Assembly: GCF_016584665.1 (NCBI RefSeq)
Contig: NZ_BBJB01000057.1
Coordinates: 1 to 64,000 of the forward strand
From: Pseudanabaena sp. lw0831
Lineage (GTDB): Bacteria; Cyanobacteriota; Cyanobacteriia; Pseudanabaenales; Pseudanabaenaceae
Length of the DNA: 64,000 bases
Reading direction: 5' to 3'
The notes below the pieces were generated by a model. That model worked only from the letters and a program-made list of their open reading frames with translations, was not told the origin of the DNA and searched no databases. The translations under genes and the position numbers were made by a program. Below, piece after piece: positions 26,637-35,400 of the stretch. Position 1 is the stretch's first letter, and every line of letters starts with the position of its first letter.

Positions 26637-27833
26637 TTAGATTTTATTCAAAAGAATAATTTGTTGTTTTTGAAGCGATCGCACATCTTCTAAACTTGCA
26701 TCTACAGACTGTAAGATCTGAGCAACAGTTTGCTGTTTAGTTTGGTTTTCGTCACAAGCTAGCAAAAACTTCCATGCAGCATCACCAATTTTCGCAAGTT
26801 GATAATTATAGTCAAAGAAGTTAGGACTATCTTTCCAGCCATATATGCAGGGACTAGGCTCAGGAATTACTGGGAGAAGATCCGCATCAAGTTCCCAAGT
26901 TTGCTTAGGAATTGGAGGACGTGCCAAAAAGAACTCATAATGAGAGATTGTCTGGGGATCGAGAACTTCAATGAGTCGGTAGCGCTGACGTTCTGTAAGA
27001 TGTTGCGATCGCTCTATTAGGTCTGGAACTTTGCCAATTAAGCGATCTAAATCCCAGACATGTGGATTAGAAAAACCAAGAAATTCCAAACCCGATGCAT
27101 CAATTAATTCAAACAGCGTATTAACGTTGTAATCAATTTCTTGAGGATGCACATACATATCAGCAAAACAAGCATCCTGAGTATTTTCCATTGACCATCG
27201 TTCTTTCTCACGACGACTTAGAGCATTAGTCTCAGGAAGGTTCGCAAATAGCTCTCGCCCAATTTTTACGCCATCGACATAATCTCCACGTTTGTCACCT
27301 TGCAATAGAGAGATCGCCTCTTGCATCAGTCTGATTTCCCATCGTCCTAATTCGCCATAGACAAAGATATGCAACAATCCCCCAGGAGCCAGCTTATTTG
27401 CCAAAGCTTGAATTCCCCGAATCGGATCGGATGTATGGTGAAGCACTCCCACTGAGTTGATTAAATCAAATTCGCCTTCAAGTTGATCGGCATCAAATAA
27501 GCTGAGATGATGGAATTCGACTCTGGTTGCTCCCGATCTTTTACAGCGTTCCTTGGCAACTGCGAGAGTTCCTTCACTGAGATCAATTCCAACTACATGC
27601 GCGTCAGGATTCAGGTGGACTAGATATTCTGTACTAACTCCCGATCCACAACCAGCATCAAGAATCCGAATATTGTCTGTTGCAGGCTTTTGCCCAGTAC
27701 AAAAACTATAAGCTGCTTGCCAATTCCAGCGCCAGTTATACCCTGGTGGTGGCTCATCCAAGATTGGCTCTGGCGGGAAAGGATAAGTATTATAGAGACT
27801 GGCTACGGCGGCGCTAACTTTGGGATCAGACAT
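26637..27833 (-). CDS. Class I SAM-dependent methyltransferase
   Basis: The start is placed at ATG 27833 (MSDPKVSAAVASLYNTYPFP); a TTG eight codons earlier is possible. The 398-residue protein has a Rossmann methyltransferase core with motif I RILDAGCGSGVSTEYLVHL, the acidic VVGIDLSEGTL and FDLINSVGVLHHTSDPIRGI. A C-terminal extension of about 200 residues follows. The N-terminal YNTYPFPPEP motif is seen in a bacterial family of uncharacterised methyltransferases. The substrate is unknown. Confidence 0.85.
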   Translation of the reverse strand: MSDPKVSAAVASLYNTYPFPPEPILDEPPPGYNWRWNWQAAYSFCTGQKPATDNIRILDAGCGSGVSTEYLVHLNPDAHVVGIDLSEGTLAVAKERCKRSGATRVEFHHLSLFDADQLEGEFDLINSVGVLHHTSDPIRGIQALANKLAPGGLLHIFVYGELGRWEIRLMQEAISLLQGDKRGDYVDGVKIGRELFANLPETNALSRREKERWSMENTQDACFADMYVHPQEIDYNVNTLFELIDASGLEFLGFSNPHVWDLDRLIGKVPDLIERSQHLTERQRYRLIEVLDPQTISHYEFFLARPPIPKQTWELDADLLPVIPEPSPCIYGWKDSPNFFDYNYQLAKIGDAAWKFLLACDENQTKQQTVAQILQSVDASLEDVRSLQKQQIILLNKI

Positions 27834-27879
27834 GGTATTCGGGAGTTTTTCCTTCAAAAAAGACTGCTAGCATATTAAC

Positions 27880-28109
27880 CTAAGCTTGTCCTCTCTTAAA
27901 ACCTGCCATCATCTCTAGTCTAGGGAATGCACTAGTTGCAGTATTGACGACAGGATTAGGATCTTGCAGCGCTGTTTTTAAACCTTGCACACCTTCGGGT
28001 GACAATGGCTTCTCAGGATGATCACCACTTGCGCGATCGCCTTCGCAGCACTTCCTCTCACGGTTACATTGTCACTATGCAGCATAGCTTGCACCATAGG
28101 CTTTGTCAT
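27880..28109 (-). pseudogene. Frameshifted HEAT-repeat remnant
   Basis: One frame reads MTKPMVQAMLHSDNVTVRGS then AAKAIAQ, a HEAT-like helix pair. The next frame continues ASGDHPEKPLSPEGVQGLKT, then ALQDPNPVVNTATSAFPRLE and MMAGFKRGQA with a stop at 27880-27882. Joining the two near 28030-28045 gives one coherent HEAT-repeat sequence of about 75 residues. It has no full-length counterpart here and is most likely the decayed end of a HEAT-repeat gene. Confidence 0.6.
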
Positions 28110-28150
28110 CAAAATGGATGCGGCGCTTCACTCTTCATCCCATTTTGATG
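28107..28150. repeat. Short inverted repeat
   Basis: CATCAAAATGG (28107-28117) pairs with CCATTTTGATG (28140-28150) across a 22-base loop that contains GCGGCGC. It lies at the 5' end of the HEAT remnant and about 100 bp before the MalK-type gene. Confidence 0.6.
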
Positions 28151-28248
28151 AAAGGGGCAAAGTGACCCTGTACTGATTGAATTTAGCGATAAGATCAATC
28201 AGGCTGTTCTTTGGAGTAGCTCTAGGATCACTTTTAGGATGTTTTGCG

Positions 28249-29394
28249 ATGGCTCCCGTTCGTTTGTGTGGCATTACCAAGAAATTTGGACAAAATATAG
28301 TTCTTCGTGAGATTGACCTAGAAGTGCAAGATCGGGAGTTTATGGTATTGGTGGGGCCATCGGGCTGTGGCAAAAGTACTTTGTTACGGCTGATTGCAGG
28401 ATTGGAGGAAGTGACTGACGGCTCTATATATTTGGGCGATCGCCAAATTAATCATTTGCCGCCCAAGGTACGTGATATCGCGATGGTTTTTCAAAGTTAT
28501 GCGCTTTATCCTCACATGACTGTATATAACAATATTGCTTTTGGTTTGAGGCGACAGCGATCGCGCCAATTAGCTTCTTGGTTTATGCCTCTGCCCAAAA
28601 AACAACGCGCAGAAATTGATCAGAGGGTGCAACAAGTTGCCGAGTCTTTGCAAATCTCTCATTTACTCGATCGCAAACCTAAAGAATTATCGGGCGGTCA
28701 AAAACAACGGGTTGCTCTAGGTCGAGCGATCGCCCGAAGCCCGCAAGTTTTTTTGATGGATGAGCCGTTATCCAATCTCGATGCTCAGTTACGCAGTGAT
28801 ACACGATCGCAAATTGTGCAGTTACAAAAGCAGTTGCAGGTAACCACGATTTATGTGACTCACGATCAAGTAGAAGCGATGACAATGGGCGATCGGATTG
28901 TGGTTTTAAATAAAGGTGATATTCAGCAAGTAGATACACCACTGAATATCTATCGCAAACCCGCAAATCAATTTGTCGCTGGATTTATGGGTTCGCCACC
29001 GATGAATTTTCTGTCCGTAAAAGTTGATGCTAATGGATGTTTGCAAGGAGAAAGTTTGCTCAAGCCAATTTCTATTAATGAGTTCTCAATCAAAGAAATT
29101 GATTGCGATCGCCCATTTATATTAGGATTTCGTCCCGAAGATTTGCAACCTGCAACGGCTGATATGGCACATATTGAAGGAACTGTAGAATTAGTAGAAG
29201 CTCTCGGCTCAGAAACAATTGTGCTATTAAGGCTACAAGATAGCGAATTGCGGGCGCGAGTTTCAGCGGATATTGGTTTAGAACATCATTGGCAAATTGG
29301 CGATCGCAGTTTCTGGCGATTTGATTTAAATAAGCTCTATGGATTTAATGCAGAGTCAGGCGTTACTTTGCATCATCCTTACAGCAAGATTTAG
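28249..29394 (+). CDS. MalK/UgpC-type ABC transporter ATP-binding protein
   Basis: The start is ATG 28249 (MAPVRLCGITKKFGQNIVLR); the upstream extension to 28177 has no homologous look. The 381-residue ATPase has Walker A GPSGCGKST, Q-loop MVFQSYALYPHMTVYNNIAF, signature LSGGQKQRVALGRAIARSPQ, Walker B VFLMDEPLSNLDAQL and the H-loop VTHDQVEAMTMGD. A C-terminal OB/TOBE regulatory domain follows (FILGFRPEDLQPA). This family powers CUT1 sugar or glycerol-phosphate importers. An unusual 13-residue insertion (RRQRSRQLASWFMPLPKKQR) lies after the Q-loop. No permease genes are nearby. Confidence 0.92.
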   Translation: MAPVRLCGITKKFGQNIVLREIDLEVQDREFMVLVGPSGCGKSTLLRLIAGLEEVTDGSIYLGDRQINHLPPKVRDIAMVFQSYALYPHMTVYNNIAFGLRRQRSRQLASWFMPLPKKQRAEIDQRVQQVAESLQISHLLDRKPKELSGGQKQRVALGRAIARSPQVFLMDEPLSNLDAQLRSDTRSQIVQLQKQLQVTTIYVTHDQVEAMTMGDRIVVLNKGDIQQVDTPLNIYRKPANQFVAGFMGSPPMNFLSVKVDANGCLQGESLLKPISINEFSIKEIDCDRPFILGFRPEDLQPATADMAHIEGTVELVEALGSETIVLLRLQDSELRARVSADIGLEHHWQIGDRSFWRFDLNKLYGFNAESGVTLHHPYSKI

Positions 29395-29397
29395 CTT

Positions 29398-29973
29398 TTA
29401 CCAAATGGAGGCTAAATCTAGAACAAATTCGGGTAATACGGTTTCGCCAGAAAGCGTAATTGGTGATTGGAGAATTTCCACTGGTTGTCCAATGCGATAA
29501 ATTTCAACTTGGCGATCGCGACGATTGATCAGCCAGCCTAGTCTTGCGCCGTTGTCTTGATATTCTTGCATTTTGGCTTGGACGGTGGACAAGATATCGG
29601 TTCTCGACATTAACTCGATCACGAAATCTGGACAAATTGGTGCAAATTTAGATTGTTGTTCTGGAGTTAGCGCATCCCATCTCTCTTTTAATATCCAACA
29701 AGCATCAGGCGATCGCATTGCACCATTAGGCAATATAAAGCCCTTGGAAGAACCAAATGTAAAGCCTAGTTTTTTCTGTTGATTCCAAAGCCAGAGGTAA
29801 CCATTTACGTCAGAACTACGCATTCCTGTATCACTACCTTCGGGAGCCATGATCGTAATATCTCCTTGAGCGCTACGCTCGAATCTTAAATCGCGATTTT
29901 TTTTGCAGAGTTGAAAGAACTTTTCTTCGGTCAGTTCAAATATTGGCTCTAGGCTTATAGTTAGGGCGTTCAT
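29398..29973 (-). CDS. Uma2 family (DUF820) endonuclease-like protein
   Basis: The 191-residue protein belongs to the Uma2/DUF820 PD-(D/E)XK family abundant in cyanobacteria. Visible landmarks are FFQLCKKNRDLRFERSAQGD, ITIMAPEGSDTG, the core RSPDACWILKERWDAL, then CPDFVIELMS with the acidic D and E, and YQDNGARLGWLINRRDRQVE. The cellular role is unknown. It closely resembles the gene at 49904-50479 along the whole length, including the same first nine residues apart from one. Confidence 0.9.
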   Translation of the reverse strand: MNALTISLEPIFELTEEKFFQLCKKNRDLRFERSAQGDITIMAPEGSDTGMRSSDVNGYLWLWNQQKKLGFTFGSSKGFILPNGAMRSPDACWILKERWDALTPEQQSKFAPICPDFVIELMSRTDILSTVQAKMQEYQDNGARLGWLINRRDRQVEIYRIGQPVEILQSPITLSGETVLPEFVLDLASIW

Positions 29974-30063
29974 AAATAATATTTACCTCTTGCTGCTAGG
30001 TATTGCAGATCCCAATTTTCATTATGACAGAATTATCAGAACAACCCAATAGGCGATCGCATT

Positions 30064-30270
30064 CTAATCATCGGGAAATTGCCAGCACATAATCCGTTCG
30101 ACACTTTTGGAGCCACATCGACAGGCTTCGGCATGGGATGCGACCCATTCATAATCGCATTTGCGACAGTGATGTAGGACATTATTGATGTTAGCGGCGG
30201 CAATGCGATCGCGTCCTGCTTTTAGTTCTTCAGGTGTGAGGACAGATTCAGGATCATTTGCCTCAGTCAT
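30064..30270 (-). CDS. Small zinc-ribbon protein
   Basis: The 68-residue protein contains CRKCDYEWVASHAEACRCGS, two Cys pairs that would bind zinc. The start at ATG 30270 overlaps the stop of the PIN gene (TAATG), the same coupling as elsewhere in this run of genes. Function is unknown; a nucleic-acid binding or regulatory partner of the adjacent toxin pair is possible but unsupported beyond position. Confidence 0.6.
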   Translation of the reverse strand: MTEANDPESVLTPEELKAGRDRIAAANINNVLHHCRKCDYEWVASHAEACRCGSKSVERIMCWQFPDD

Positions 30271-30656
30271 TATTTCCACAATATCTGTATTGGATAATTA
30301 TTGAAAGATTGGTCGCAACCGACGATAGTTAAATTGTTGCTGATTGCCTGTGAAATTATCATTCGATCAAATGGATCTCCATGATGTAAGGGAAGATTTT
30401 TATAAATCTTCGTATCGGCAAAGGTAATTGATAAAATCTCGATTTGTAATGAATTTAAAACATCTAATAAATCATCAAATTGGTTTTGCAGCGTAAGTTG
30501 ATTTTTACCAGTTTTGATTGCAATTTCCCAAAGGCTAATAATACTCAGATATACTTTGTCGGCTGACAGTTCGATCGCTTCTCTAGCTTTTTCGGTTAAC
30601 TTTGAGTTGCCATCGATATACCAGATGAACGTATGCGTATCTAAAAGTATGTTCAT
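30270..30656 (-). CDS. VapC-type PIN domain toxin
   Basis: The 128-residue PIN protein starts MNILLDTHTFIWYIDGNSKL, with the first catalytic Asp in LLDTH. Further conserved positions are ISLWEIAIKTGKNQL (acidic E), HHGDPFDRMIISQAI (D) and IVGCDQSFNNY. It is predicted to be a ribonuclease toxin. Its ATG lies 2 bp after the stop of the DUF2281 antitoxin gene and its stop overlaps the zinc-ribbon start, so the three form one unit. Confidence 0.88.
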   Translation of the reverse strand: MNILLDTHTFIWYIDGNSKLTEKAREAIELSADKVYLSIISLWEIAIKTGKNQLTLQNQFDDLLDVLNSLQIEILSITFADTKIYKNLPLHHGDPFDRMIISQAISNNLTIVGCDQSFNNYPIQILWK

Positions 30657-30658
30657 GT

Positions 30659-30913
30659 TTACATATACTCTTCAAATTCTGCCATTGGCGCATCAAAATC
30701 GTCGGACATGGTAATTTTTCCTTGCCAAATACCAAATCCATCGCGATTTTTAGTCTTTTTCTCTTCCAAAACTTCTATGCTGCTATTATTTTGCTTGGCA
30801 TAGTTACTTTTCAGAAACTCAATATAATGAAACACTTCTATCTGTAGAGAATGGGGCAGTTGCTTTAGGCTTTCTTCAATATTTTGGAAGGTTGTTGTTT
30901 GCAGCACGATCAC
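30659..30913 (-). CDS. DUF2281/VapB-type antitoxin
   Basis: The 84-residue protein starts at GTG 30913. The N-terminal IEESLKQLPHSLQIEVFHYI and the C-terminal tail GIWQGKITMSDDFDAPMAEF are the usual DUF2281 antitoxin layout: a helical dimer-binding region and a tail that blocks the PIN toxin. It directly precedes the VapC gene by 2 bp. Confidence 0.85.
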   Translation of the reverse strand: MIVLQTTTFQNIEESLKQLPHSLQIEVFHYIEFLKSNYAKQNNSSIEVLEEKKTKNRDGFGIWQGKITMSDDFDAPMAEFEEYM

Positions 30914-30976
30914 GCCTCCTTGCTAACTTTAACTAAAAATATCATAACTTTGTTTCATAGCGTTTGGCGAATCTAG

Positions 30977-31390
30977 CTAAGCTGAAATCAGTTGCAGGGT
31001 TTGTTGATTTTGTAGATACTCTAAGACCAATAATCTGAGATAGTCCAACATACAGATATATGACTGCATCTGTGGATAATGCGATCGCGCTTCGCTATAA
31101 AGTTGAACGATGAGATGATTGTTAAATACGCTTAGTTGTTGTAGTTCGGCGATCGCTTGGCGATCGTTTTTTAAACTTCCTGATGCGGCGATTTGGCTGG
31201 CATAGCCTTGAATACTTACTGTCAGTAATTCAATTTCTTCTAATGGGGTAAATTCTGCTTTAGAATTGGAGAAATTTTTGGCAATTTGTTTGCGTTCTAG
31301 TTTGGTGTTTTGATAGTTCACGGTTAACTGCTCTAGGAGTTGAGCAATATAGTTTTGTTGAGATGTTAATTGATTTTGATTTTGTGCCAT
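30977..31390 (-). CDS. Helical protein of unknown function (137 aa)
   Basis: The protein is Gln- and Leu-rich and predicted to be all helical (QQNYIAQLLEQLTVNYQNTK, then LLTVSIQGYASQIAASGSLK and LLVLEYLQNQQTLQL). I recognise no domain. Its ATG is 1 bp after the stop of the upstream PIN gene, so it is almost certainly translated from the same message as that toxin pair. Confidence 0.6.
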   Translation of the reverse strand: MAQNQNQLTSQQNYIAQLLEQLTVNYQNTKLERKQIAKNFSNSKAEFTPLEEIELLTVSIQGYASQIAASGSLKNDRQAIAELQQLSVFNNHLIVQLYSEARSHYPQMQSYICMLDYLRLLVLEYLQNQQTLQLISA

Positions 31391-31391
31391 T

Positions 31392-31805
31392 TTAGGGACT
31401 TTGGGTTAGGAAGTCGGCTGGGGTGAGAATCTGGATATCTCTAAAGGGATGTAGAACTAACAAGTCGCGATCGCCTGTGATCAAATAGTCAGCTTTGCCA
31501 TTGACTGCCACTTCTAGAAATTTATCGTCTTTGCGATCGCGACAAACACTAATCGTTTCTCTAATTTCTATGATTTCTGCATCGGCAAAAAACTTGGCAA
31601 CAAATTTTATACGCTCTTCCATTGAGAAATATTTTTCAAATTTCTTGCGACTTAGAATTTCTTCTAATTCTCGAACTGTTGCTGAAGATACTAAAATTTT
31701 ACCTGTGGCATAAGCAAGGTTAAATGCTTGTCTTGGCAAAGAACGGGGAAACATCAAAGCGCTGACAATAACATTCGTGTCAAAGACAAGCCGATTAGTC
31801 TTCAT
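31392..31805 (-). CDS. PIN-family toxin (COG1569 type)
   Basis: Start at ATG 31805 (MKTNRLVFDTNVIVSALMFP); it overlaps the upstream antitoxin by 11 bp. The 137-residue protein has the PIN acidic residues in VFDTNVIVSAL, ATVRELEEILS, VCRDRKDDKFLEVAV and LITGDRDLLVL. This is the COG1569 branch of PIN toxins, predicted ribonucleases. The 139-codon frame with a TTG start two codons earlier is less likely. Confidence 0.85.
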   Translation of the reverse strand: MKTNRLVFDTNVIVSALMFPRSLPRQAFNLAYATGKILVSSATVRELEEILSRKKFEKYFSMEERIKFVAKFFADAEIIEIRETISVCRDRKDDKFLEVAVNGKADYLITGDRDLLVLHPFRDIQILTPADFLTQSP

Positions 31806-32109
31806 TAGCAAGGATTGATTCGAGGATTTCTGGAGTTAATCCATTCTTTTCAGCTTGATAGCCAATATCATCCATAATTTGCATTAGAGATATGTCCTCT
31901 AACTCTTTTAAGATTTCTTCGGGTAAAGGTTTGTCAAGGTTTTGCTGAATAGAAAATTCGCCAGCGTGGAGGGCATGAGGTTTTGGTGCAGTTAGTGGTT
32001 TATTTTGTTGTCTGCGAGTTTGTACGAATAGCAAGAAGTCAAAAAGCTCTTCTACTAGTTCTTCGGGAACATGGGATATTTCTTGAATGAGTTTTTCTCT
32101 GGTGGTCAT
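31795..32109 (-). CDS. Antitoxin partner of COG1569 PIN toxin
   Basis: The 104-residue protein has an N-terminal DUF2281-like helix (LIQEISHVPEELVEELFDFL) and ends with NGLTPEILESILANED. Its 3' end overlaps the PIN gene by 11 bp. The C-terminal motif GLTxEIL-x-x-IL-N-ED is shared with the separate 74-residue gene just upstream, suggesting a shared interaction element. Confidence 0.75.
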   Translation of the reverse strand: MTTREKLIQEISHVPEELVEELFDFLLFVQTRRQQNKPLTAPKPHALHAGEFSIQQNLDKPLPEEILKELEDISLMQIMDDIGYQAEKNGLTPEILESILANED

Positions 32110-32152
32110 TTGTTTGTTCTCTTAGTTATTTGTATCTATAACAAATCTCGGT

Positions 32153-32377
32153 TTAGTAATCGTCTTCATTCAATATTTCATCAAGGATCTCTTGGGTTAG
32201 CCCTTTGGCTTTGGCTTGTGTTTGCATTTCTTGAATGGTGTCTTCTAAAGATCGAGTGTTCATGATTTGTTTGAACAAAACGTTGAAAGTCAACTGTATT
32301 TTTTTACGTTCTGTAGAGCTTGAGTTTTGATATGCTCTAGCAATTTCTGGTTCGACTTCGATGGTGATGGTTTCCAT
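32153..32377 (-). CDS. Small antitoxin-like protein (74 aa)
   Basis: The protein begins METITIEVEPEIARAYQNSS, a common cyanobacterial small antitoxin-like N-terminus, and ends KAKGLTQEILDEILNEDDY. It has no toxin gene of its own next to it; downstream on the same strand is the 104-residue antitoxin. It may be a solitary antitoxin or part of that pair. It lies 23 bp after the CHAT gene. Confidence 0.65.
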   Translation of the reverse strand: METITIEVEPEIARAYQNSSSTERKKIQLTFNVLFKQIMNTRSLEDTIQEMQTQAKAKGLTQEILDEILNEDDY

Positions 32378-32400
32378 AATTTATCTCCAATTTTTACTTT

Positions 32401-35400
32401 TTACTTTTTACCTTTTACTTGTCCAAGGATGGCAAGGACAATTTGAGAACCTATATCATTCAATCCTTTGCAGAGAATATCTTCATCACGTTCTCCGTTG
32501 AGGATTTGCCGAATCGCATTCAAGAGGATATTTCGACCTTCTGGATCGGCTTCTTGTAATTGAGATTCTAATTGCTGTCTAATCTCGGTATCGTGAACGG
32601 CACTCACTACAGCCTCGATAAGCGGGGCGTGTTGGCGTAGCTCGTACTCAGTGGCTGCAAAGTTGGCGCGGGCGGTGCGAGAAAGACGGCGATAGTCCTT
32701 TGCTTTGGCTGGATCGCCTTGTTGATCGCTAATCTCTGCCAAAGTGTTGTAAGTCAACCAAATCTGAGCCGCCGCAGGATCGAGGTTTTCCTTAATGGCT
32801 AGGGACTCTTCGGCTAACTGTTGGGCTTCGTTGAGGCGATTTGGAAATTGTTGGAGTAAATAGGCAAGGTTACTGAGTGCTAAAGAAGCATTGATACGAT
32901 CGCCTGTCGGTATAAACCCCTCATAAATCGCCTTCCGATACCATGCCTCCGCCTCCGTCAGTTTCCCAGCACCTTTACTCACGTTTGCCAAGTTATTCCA
33001 AGTCGTTGCTGCTCCATTTGTTCCACCAATTAAGCCCTGTGCTTCCTTAATCTGGGCGGACTGGCGATAAGCTTGCTCTGCGGCTTCCCATTGGCGAGAT
33101 TTTTCAAAGGTAATGCCCAACTGATGCCATGCGGTTGCTACTAATGAGGGTTCGTTGAGTTGCTGAAAGATTTGCAGTGCTTCTTGATAGCGTTGGGCGG
33201 CTTCGGTGAGGTTGTTCTGCACTAGTTCCAAAGTTCCAAGTTGGTTTTGTACAACGGCTATTTGACGGTTATCTTTCTGTTCTTGAGAAATCTCTAACGA
33301 TGCCTCGTAGGACTCACGGGCGCGATCGTAGTCCCCAATATGTCTCAACACATCCCCTAAATCTGACTGTAATGCGCCCATCTGTCGCTTCACGCTGTTA
33401 TTTTTCTCTAGCAGTCCCGCCACCTCTAATGCAAGGCGATAGGTTGCCGCCGCCCGTTCTGGCTGTCCCATTGACTCATAGCAACGTCCGAGTCTGTTGA
33501 GCGTGATACAGCGCTCATAGCTAGGAGTCGCGCCCAAGCCTCCCAAAATCTCCTGAAACACCGCCTCTGCTTCGGCATAGCGTCCTGCATTCTGTAACTG
33601 TTCGCCTGTATTACTGCGCGTCAGATACCAAGTTTGGGAGCCAACCTCACCGCCCATGTGTTGCACCATTTCTGTCAAGTCCGCCCGATCTTGATTCAGC
33701 CCGAAGTCACCAAGAATGCTGTTAACGTTACGCACAAACTCCACTGCAAAGTTTTCACCTGCTTCGATGCTACCGCGCACTGCATACAGCAAATTCGGTA
33801 GTTCTCGTTGAGCTATGGCTCTCGCAGAAAAGGGATTTTTACGATCCTCAACATACAAATAACCCGACAGTTGGTAATAGCGTTGGCGTTGGCGGCTGAA
33901 GAGTTGCTGTTGTTCGGGTTCGGTCAGTCGTGACCACATCGCAGGGGCAAGAGTCGGATGAAACTTGAGAAAAGTTTGACCACTTTCCAAAGCTTCAGAG
34001 CGAATTAGCCCCGTTGCCTCTAGCTGCGTTCTGAGTTCATTCCATTCCGTTTCCGCAATTTCAGTAATCGCAAGTAGATTAACTTCCAATGCTCCACCCT
34101 GAAATACTCCCAACCGCTTAATCCATTCCTGTGCTTCAGGATCGAGCCGACTCACCGACAGATTCAGCGAAGCCAGCAAAGGATTATTGGGAGTATCCGA
34201 AACTAACTGCTCTAACTCCCGATGCACCTCTAGCGCCCTTCTTTGCTTCAGTTGCCCCGCCAACAATCCCAACGACAAAGGATGATAGTCCAGCAACTTA
34301 AACAACTCCAACAAACCCTCACGGGGCGGCAACCCAAACTGTGGCTCTGGTGGCAACTTAATCAAACTTTGGAAATAGTCCAGCGCATCATTTTCCGACA
34401 AACCCCGCAACGGCAAAGGAATATGCTTCAAACTCCCCTGATTGGGATAATCACGATGCTGCAAATCCGCCGCCCTCGTCGTCAGCAACACCCGACTATT
34501 TCCCGCCTCCGACCATTCTTTTGCGATGTCGAGCAGGGCTTGATCCCCCCTACCCCCCTTACTAAGCTTACTAAGGGGGGCTTTTTCCGAATCCTCTTTG
34601 CCATTGACAAAGGGATCTTGATCGGAATCTTCTTTGCCCCCCTTCACAAGGGGGGGTAGGGGGGATCTAATTGTCTCCAAATTATCCAAAATCACCAACA
34701 CAGCCTGTTCCCTCAGCGCCCTAGTCGCCGCCGCCCCATCGATCAGATTGGTATCCAACACCGTCGCCAACACACTCACCGCATAACTCACAGGATCGAC
34801 ACCCTGATAATCCGCAAAACTGATAAAACACACCCGCGCAAACATTCCCGTCCGCAACAACCACCGCCCCGCCTCTTCAGCCAGATAGGTTTTCCCCATC
34901 CCCCCAAACCCCGAAATCGTAATCCGCCGCGTCCCCCGCACATACGCCCTCTCGATCGCCCACAACTCCCGCGACCTACCCCAAAAACCCGCTTCCTGCA
35001 CCTCCCGCAGATTCGACCCACTCTTCTCCCCCCTTTCCAAGGGGGGCTGGGGGGGATCAACCACCTGAAACAACGCTCCATCATTCCCCACCTGATACAA
35101 AGCAGGTAAAAACCAATCCTGCACCTTCAAAACCACCCGCTCCTTACCCCTTGCGCGATCGCCCCGTTCCTTATTCAGATACAGATCCCGCCGCGCATTT
35201 TCCAACGCCTCACCCACACCCTGACCTCGCAGCAAAAAGCCATAAAACTTGCCAAACAACTGCCTCGCCGTCACCGCCAACACCGAATATTGCATCGCCA
35301 ACACCGACGGCATCCCCGCCTGAGTCAACCGCGCCGCCACACTCCCTAAAGCATCATCACCACCAACAGCCGCCGACTGACAAGCCGACAAAATAATCGC

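Noticed and set aside
28177-28248. Longer MalK-type protein starting at 28177
   Set aside because: The extra 24 residues are hydrophobic and outside the conserved family start; ATG 28249 is well placed after TAGGAT.
34243-34659. 138-codon plus-strand frame in the CHAT region
   Set aside because: It is antisense to a well-supported large coding region and is Gln- and Pro-rich with no domain pattern.
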